NCBI RefSeq assembly: GCF_900116765.1
Contig: NZ_UETC01000022.1
Coordinates: forward strand, 1-40,396
Length of the DNA stretch: 40,396 nucleotides
Reading direction: 5' to 3'
Source of the DNA: Jannaschia seohaensis
Lineage (GTDB): Bacteria > Pseudomonadota > Alphaproteobacteria > Rhodobacterales > Rhodobacteraceae
Each line of letters begins with the position of its first letter. Within the stretch, counting starts at the first letter, position 1. Position numbers and translations under genes: made by a program. Below the pieces are notes generated by a model that was not told the origin of the DNA, made no database searches, and worked only from the letters and a program-made list of their open reading frames with translations. Of the stretch, positions 35,039-40,396 are shown one piece after another.

Positions 35039-36349
35039 GTGATAGATTCTCATCAAGGCCTGCCCCATGAGGCCGCCGACAGCATAACGAAACCATTCGC
35101 ACGCTTCCTGAAGATCGAAGCGGCAGCTGGTGGGCTCCTGATCCTGGCTGTTCTGCTGGCTTTGGGGCTGGCCAACTCGCCGTGGCAAGAAGGCTTTCTT
35201 CGTTTCTGGGAGACCCCCATAGGTCTCACATTCGGCTCGTTGGATTTCATCCGCTCTCTGCGGCACTGGATCAACGACGGTCTGATGACCGTTTTCTTCT
35301 TCGTGCTTTCTCTGGAACTCAAGCGCGAATTGGTGCTGGGCGAATTGCGAAACCCTCGACAGGCCGCCCTGCCCTTCGCAGGCGCCTTGGGTGGCATGGT
35401 CGTTCCGGTCTCTCTATATCTTGTGCTGATGTCCGGCCAGCCCGGTATGCACGGCTGGGGGACCGTGATGGCAACCGATACGGCCTTCGTGATCGGGTGC
35501 CTAGCGCTCTTCGGAAGCCGGATCCCGCCCACCTTGCGATTGTTCCTGCTTTCTCTGGCGATCTTTGACGACGTCGGTGCAATCCTCGTGGTCGCCTTCG
35601 GTTACGGTGAGGCGTTGAACTGGTCGGCTCTCGGATTGGGCTTTCTGGGGATCTGTATCGTCGCGGGCGCGTCGCGCCTAGGGATCAGAAGTGTACCAGT
35701 CTATTTCCTTCTGGGAGCGGCAGTCTGGTTATGCTTCGATGCTTCCGGCGTCCACGCGACCATTGCAGGTGTCATTCTGGGCCTGATGACGCCAACGCGC
35801 AAATGGGTGAGCGGTGCCCGCCTGCGTGCAATCCTTGGGCGAGTACTCGCCGTTCCGACCGGCGAACGTCGACAAGGAGATGCCGCACGCCAACGCGACC
35901 TGCGTCATGCCGGCAGAGCGGTCACTGAGTCGCTCTCACCAGTCGAACGGCTCGAGATGATGCTGCACCCCTGGGTCGGCTTTGCAATCATGCCGATCTT
36001 CGCACTGACAAATGCCGGCATCACGATTCAGGGTGTCGATTTCGTACAACCGGTCTCGCTTGCGATCATTGTCGGCCTCGTGTTGGGGAAACCGATCGGC
36101 GTCTTCGGGTTCAGCTGGATTGCTGTCCGATCCGGCCAGGCGCTACTCGCGCCGGGCTTGTCGTGGCCTTTCATTCTGGCCGGGTCGTTTCTAACGGGGA
36201 TCGGTTTCACGATGTCGTTGTTCATCGCAGGCCTCGCATTCGACAGTTCTGCCCTCAATGCGGCAAAGTTGGGTATTCTCGGCGGATCGGCGCTCTCGGC
36301 GATACTCGGCATCTCGCTTCTGATTTGGTTCACATTGCGAATGAGGTGA
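35039..36349 (+). CDS. nhaA: Na+/H+ antiporter NhaA
   Basis: 436 residues with about twelve membrane segments. The start is a GTG at 35039, because no in-frame ATG precedes the conserved ARFLKIEAAAGGLLILAVLL. The paired ion-binding aspartates are in LSLAIFDDVGAILVV, as in E. coli Asp163/Asp164. Other NhaA landmarks are NDGLMTVFFFVLSLELKREL and ATDTAFVIGCLALFGSRIP. A loop of about 55 residues after GLMTPTRKWVS explains the length beyond the 388 of E. coli. It expels sodium in exchange for protons at alkaline pH and in salt. The ribosome site is unclear and TATGCT at 35027-35032 lies very near the start, so a leaderless message is possible. Confidence 0.93.
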   Translation: MIDSHQGLPHEAADSITKPFARFLKIEAAAGGLLILAVLLALGLANSPWQEGFLRFWETPIGLTFGSLDFIRSLRHWINDGLMTVFFFVLSLELKRELVLGELRNPRQAALPFAGALGGMVVPVSLYLVLMSGQPGMHGWGTVMATDTAFVIGCLALFGSRIPPTLRLFLLSLAIFDDVGAILVVAFGYGEALNWSALGLGFLGICIVAGASRLGIRSVPVYFLLGAAVWLCFDASGVHATIAGVILGLMTPTRKWVSGARLRAILGRVLAVPTGERRQGDAARQRDLRHAGRAVTESLSPVERLEMMLHPWVGFAIMPIFALTNAGITIQGVDFVQPVSLAIIVGLVLGKPIGVFGFSWIAVRSGQALLAPGLSWPFILAGSFLTGIGFTMSLFIAGLAFDSSALNAAKLGILGGSALSAILGISLLIWFTLRMR

Positions 36350-36511
36350 CGAAAACACATAGCCGGTGCGCTGCGCGACCTCGTTCATGTACCGTTACTG
36401 TCCATCGTCGATGTCGACGCCGATCAGTTCTGAGATGCTTTGCTGCCCAATGTTGCTGCAACAGCCGACGACGCAGCGCAACGTGCAGCAACTGCCCGTA
36501 AGGAAGGGACC

Positions 36512-36625
36512 ACGAATTGGAACGACACGGGAACCGGTATGGGCCTTGGCTGGCTCCGCGGCCTGCTGAACCTCGTACTGGTGGTCTTGGCCATAGAGGC
36601 ACCGATCAAACTTCTTCGACAATAG
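36512..36625 (+). pseudogene. Decayed copy of the 41-residue membrane peptide gene
   Basis: The frame from 36512 reads TNWNDTGTGMGLGWLRGLLN then LVLVVLAIEAPIKLLRQ and a TAG. It aligns end to end with the intact peptide at 36745-36870 (SWNDMGFGMGFGMGFGWLFS..). The ribosome site AGGAAGG remains, but the start is ACG where the intact copy has ATG, and a Glu and a Pro sit in the membrane segment. It is therefore a duplicate that lost its start. Upstream, an in-frame TTG at 36440 is the only other start. Confidence 0.65.
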
Positions 36626-36674
36626 GCGGAAGCCGGAAAGGGCGCCCCGCCGTCCAGACACCGACCCTATGCTA

Positions 36675-36690
36675 TACTGCGCATGCAGTA
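36675..36690. promoter_or_regulatory. Palindrome in front of the small membrane peptide gene
   Basis: TACTGCGCATGCAGTA has perfect 6-bp arms around GCAT. A TATACT at 36673-36678 overlaps it and could be a -10 box. It sits 55 bp before the ATG at 36745. A second small stem (GCCTA, TTTAT, TAGGC) follows at about 36696-36710. Together they look like an operator/leader for the DUF302-copA operon. No metal-regulator consensus is recognised. Confidence 0.4.
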
Positions 36691-36744
36691 GTGAGGCCTA
36701 TTTATTAGGCGCCCCTTAGGGGTGCAACCTAGGAGGACGAGAAG

Positions 36745-36870
36745 ATGAGTTGGAACGACATGGGCTTCGGAATGGGTTTCGGGATGGGGTTTGGCTGGCT
36801 GTTCAGCCTGTTGATCCTTGTGCTGGTGGTTTTGGCCATAGCGGCGCTGATCAAATATCTTCGGAAATAG
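36745..36870 (+). CDS. 41-residue glycine-rich membrane peptide
   Basis: ATG 36745 behind a strong AGGAGG. The peptide is SWNDMGFGMGFGMGFGW (three GFGM-type repeats) followed by one membrane span, LFSLLILVLVVLAIAALI, and a basic end KYLRK. It begins an apparent operon with DUF302 (16 bp downstream), a TVP38-type protein and the copper ATPase, so a role near metal transport is likely. Families of such short SHOCT-less membrane peptides are poorly described. A decayed duplicate lies just upstream. Confidence 0.75.
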   Translation: MSWNDMGFGMGFGMGFGWLFSLLILVLVVLAIAALIKYLRK

Positions 36871-36886
36871 GAAGAAGGACTTCGCA

Positions 36887-37273
36887 ATGACCTACACAAT
36901 CAATCGCATGATCCCCGACACCGGGATCGACGACGTCGACGCGCGCGCGCGAAAGGCGCTTGCCGACCACGGCTTCGGCGTCCTGACCGAGATCGACGTC
37001 AAGGCGACGATGAAGAAGAAGCTCGATGTCGAGATGCCCGCCTATCGCATCCTCGGCGCCTGCAACCCGAAGATGGCGCATCAGGCCATCGGGATCGAAC
37101 CGCGCGTGGGTGCGATGCTGCCCTGCAACGTCATCCTGCGCGAGGTGGGGGGCGGCGTGGAAGTCAGCGCCATCGATCCTGTGGCGTCGATGCAGGCGAT
37201 CGAGAACGCCGAACTGACGGCCGTGGCGGGCGAAGTGCGCGACCTCCTGGCGAAGGCCGTCGCGGCGGTCTGA
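36887..37273 (+). CDS. DUF302-domain protein
   Basis: 128 residues. The DUF302 core is clear: DVDARARKALADHGFGVLTE, then PAYRILGACNPKMAHQAIGI and GAMLPCNVILREVGGGVEVS. The two cysteines (GACNP and LPCNV) are typical of the family and could bind a metal or thiol. DUF302 proteins are often found beside heavy-metal genes. There is no signal peptide, so it is cytoplasmic. One base separates it from the TVP38-type gene, so the two are co-transcribed. Confidence 0.88.
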   Translation: MTYTINRMIPDTGIDDVDARARKALADHGFGVLTEIDVKATMKKKLDVEMPAYRILGACNPKMAHQAIGIEPRVGAMLPCNVILREVGGGVEVSAIDPVASMQAIENAELTAVAGEVRDLLAKAVAAV

Positions 37274-37274
37274 G

Positions 37275-37970
37275 ATGAGCCCGCGCACCACCATTCTCGC
37301 GGGCCTTGCGATCCTCGGCATCGGACTGCTCGCTGTCTGGCAGTTCGCGCCTTCGGTATTCGCCGAGGCGCGGAGCCTTCTGGAGCCCGAGCGTCTGGAA
37401 ATGCTGGTGGCGCGCGCGGGTCTCTGGGGGCCTGTCGTGATCGTCACGCTCATGACCCTCGCGGTCGTGGCCAGCCCGATCCCGAGCGCGCCCATCGCGC
37501 TGGCGGCGGGAGCGGCCTACGGGCATGTCTGGGGAACGGTGCAAGTCGTGATCGGCGCCGAACTCGGGGCGCTGATCGCCTTCGGTCTCGCGCGGGTGCT
37601 GGGGCATGATGTCTTGCGGCGGATCTTTGGTGACCGCGTCGATGCCGGGCTGCTCGGCTCGCAGACCGCGTTGACCGCGACAGTTTTCGCCAGCCGCCTG
37701 ATGCCGTTCGTGTCTTTCGACATGATCAGCTACGCTGCGGGGCTCAGCCGCCTGCACGCCTGGCGGTTCGCCCTCGCCACGCTGGCCGGGATCATTCCGG
37801 CAAGCTTCCTGCTCGCGCATTTCGGAGGCGAGGCAGTCAGCGGAGACCTTGGCCGAGCGACCTGGGCAGTGCTCGGCCTCGGGCTCGTGACAGGCCTTCC
37901 GCTGCTTTGGGCCGCCATGCGGAGAACGCCTGAAGCTGGCGCTCGCGATCAACATCGAGAAGGGACTTGA
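37275..37970 (+). CDS. TVP38/TMEM64-family (DedA-like) membrane protein
   Basis: 231 residues. N-terminal span (TILAGLAILGIGLLAVWQFA), then the VTT/SNARE-associated core: VVASPIPSAPIALAAGAAYG, GTVQVVIGAELGALIAFGLA and SRLMPFVSFDMISYAAGLSR, which has the family's FxxR(F/L)xPxxxFxxxSYxAG form. Members are lipid scramblase-like inner-membrane proteins and often lie next to mercury or copper genes. It lies 56 bp before the copper ATPase. The C-terminal tail is charged and cytoplasmic. No lesion. Confidence 0.85.
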   Translation: MSPRTTILAGLAILGIGLLAVWQFAPSVFAEARSLLEPERLEMLVARAGLWGPVVIVTLMTLAVVASPIPSAPIALAAGAAYGHVWGTVQVVIGAELGALIAFGLARVLGHDVLRRIFGDRVDAGLLGSQTALTATVFASRLMPFVSFDMISYAAGLSRLHAWRFALATLAGIIPASFLLAHFGGEAVSGDLGRATWAVLGLGLVTGLPLLWAAMRRTPEAGARDQHREGT

Positions 37971-38026
37971 GCTTCCAACAGCTGGTGGCCGCAAGCCGAA
38001 ACGATAGACCGAAAGGCTGACAGACC

Positions 38027-40306
<2,280 letters not shown>

Positions 40307-40309
<3 letters not shown>

Positions 40310-40396
40310 CCTGCCCCCACCGAGTGGTCCGATTTCAGTGTTAGTGCATGACGGGCCTCTGATCTATCGGGATGATGCTTTCCGGGGCTGGCGGGC
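40307..40396 (-). mobile_element. End of an IS3-family element inserted in copA
   Basis: TGACCTGCCCCCA starts here and is followed by GAGTGGTCCGATTTCAGTG, the same terminus as at 3989, in the same orientation. The copA frame runs into it and uses its TGA as stop. The rest of the element lies beyond the window. Confidence 0.75.
40341..40396 (-). CDS. IS3-family transposase OrfB, C-terminal end (partial)
   Basis: Minus-strand frame from the window edge: PAPESIIPIDQRPVMH and a TAA at 40341-40343. The PVMH end and following stop are identical to the copy at 4023, and the shared PPAP motif marks the same transposase subgroup, although this copy has a shorter tail. The catalytic region lies outside the window, so activity cannot be judged. 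Confidence 0.7.
   Translation of the reverse strand, partial: PPAPESIIPIDQRPVMH

Overview
The window is GC-rich DNA of alphaproteobacterial type. ParB/RepB-like proteins with a RepB C-terminal region, Crp, NhaA and GroEL variants of that class, and the IS set all point to Rhodobacterales or Rhizobiales. I cannot name a species. The density of IS remnants, broken genes and a partition-like cassette suggests a plasmid or a genomic island rather than conserved chromosome.

Layout. (1) 1-992: the end of an IS3-family element. (2) 1258-3946: a translationally coupled acetyltransferase/membrane transporter pair, divergent from a LysR regulator. (3) 3989-6422: a scrapyard containing a truncated IS3-family transposase, a metallo-beta-lactamase scrap, a truncated CPBP protease with a small membrane protein, a serine-hydrolase-like scrap and a frameshifted HsdR C-terminus. 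(4) 6471-18416: one 3,981-residue RTX protein, closed by a strong hairpin. (5) 18546-19455: nested fragments of IS110, IS6-like and resolvase genes. (6) 19606-20173: a ParDE toxin-antitoxin pair. (7) 20257-24295: a small basic protein divergent from an overlapping three-gene unit, a serine recombinase followed by two different ParB-like proteins. (8) 24623-29730: a nine-gene minus-strand operon with two transglutaminases, a secreted protein with seven Cys-rich repeats, a zinc ribbon and small conserved-looking proteins, many joined by 4-nt overlaps. (9) 30003-34751: small stress-type genes, a Crp/Fnr regulator, groES-groEL and a tiny Lys-rich protein. (10) 35039-40309: NhaA, a 41-residue membrane peptide with a decayed upstream copy, a DUF302 protein, a TVP38-type membrane protein and a copper-type P1B ATPase gene. 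That ATPase gene carries a nonsense codon, a lost catalytic Glu and a 3' end cut by another IS3-family element.

How the parts fit. Regions 8-10 read as a stress and envelope island (chaperonin, antiporter, metal transport, transglutaminases, Crp regulator). A 33-nt upstream element is shared by two of its transcription units, which hints at common control. The best candidates for an undescribed system are the recombinase/twin-ParB cassette, which has phased operator-like palindromes in its divergent partner gene, and the transglutaminase/Cys-repeat operon. The RTX protein is remarkable for size and for a non-RTX N-terminal third, but its secretion system is not in the window.
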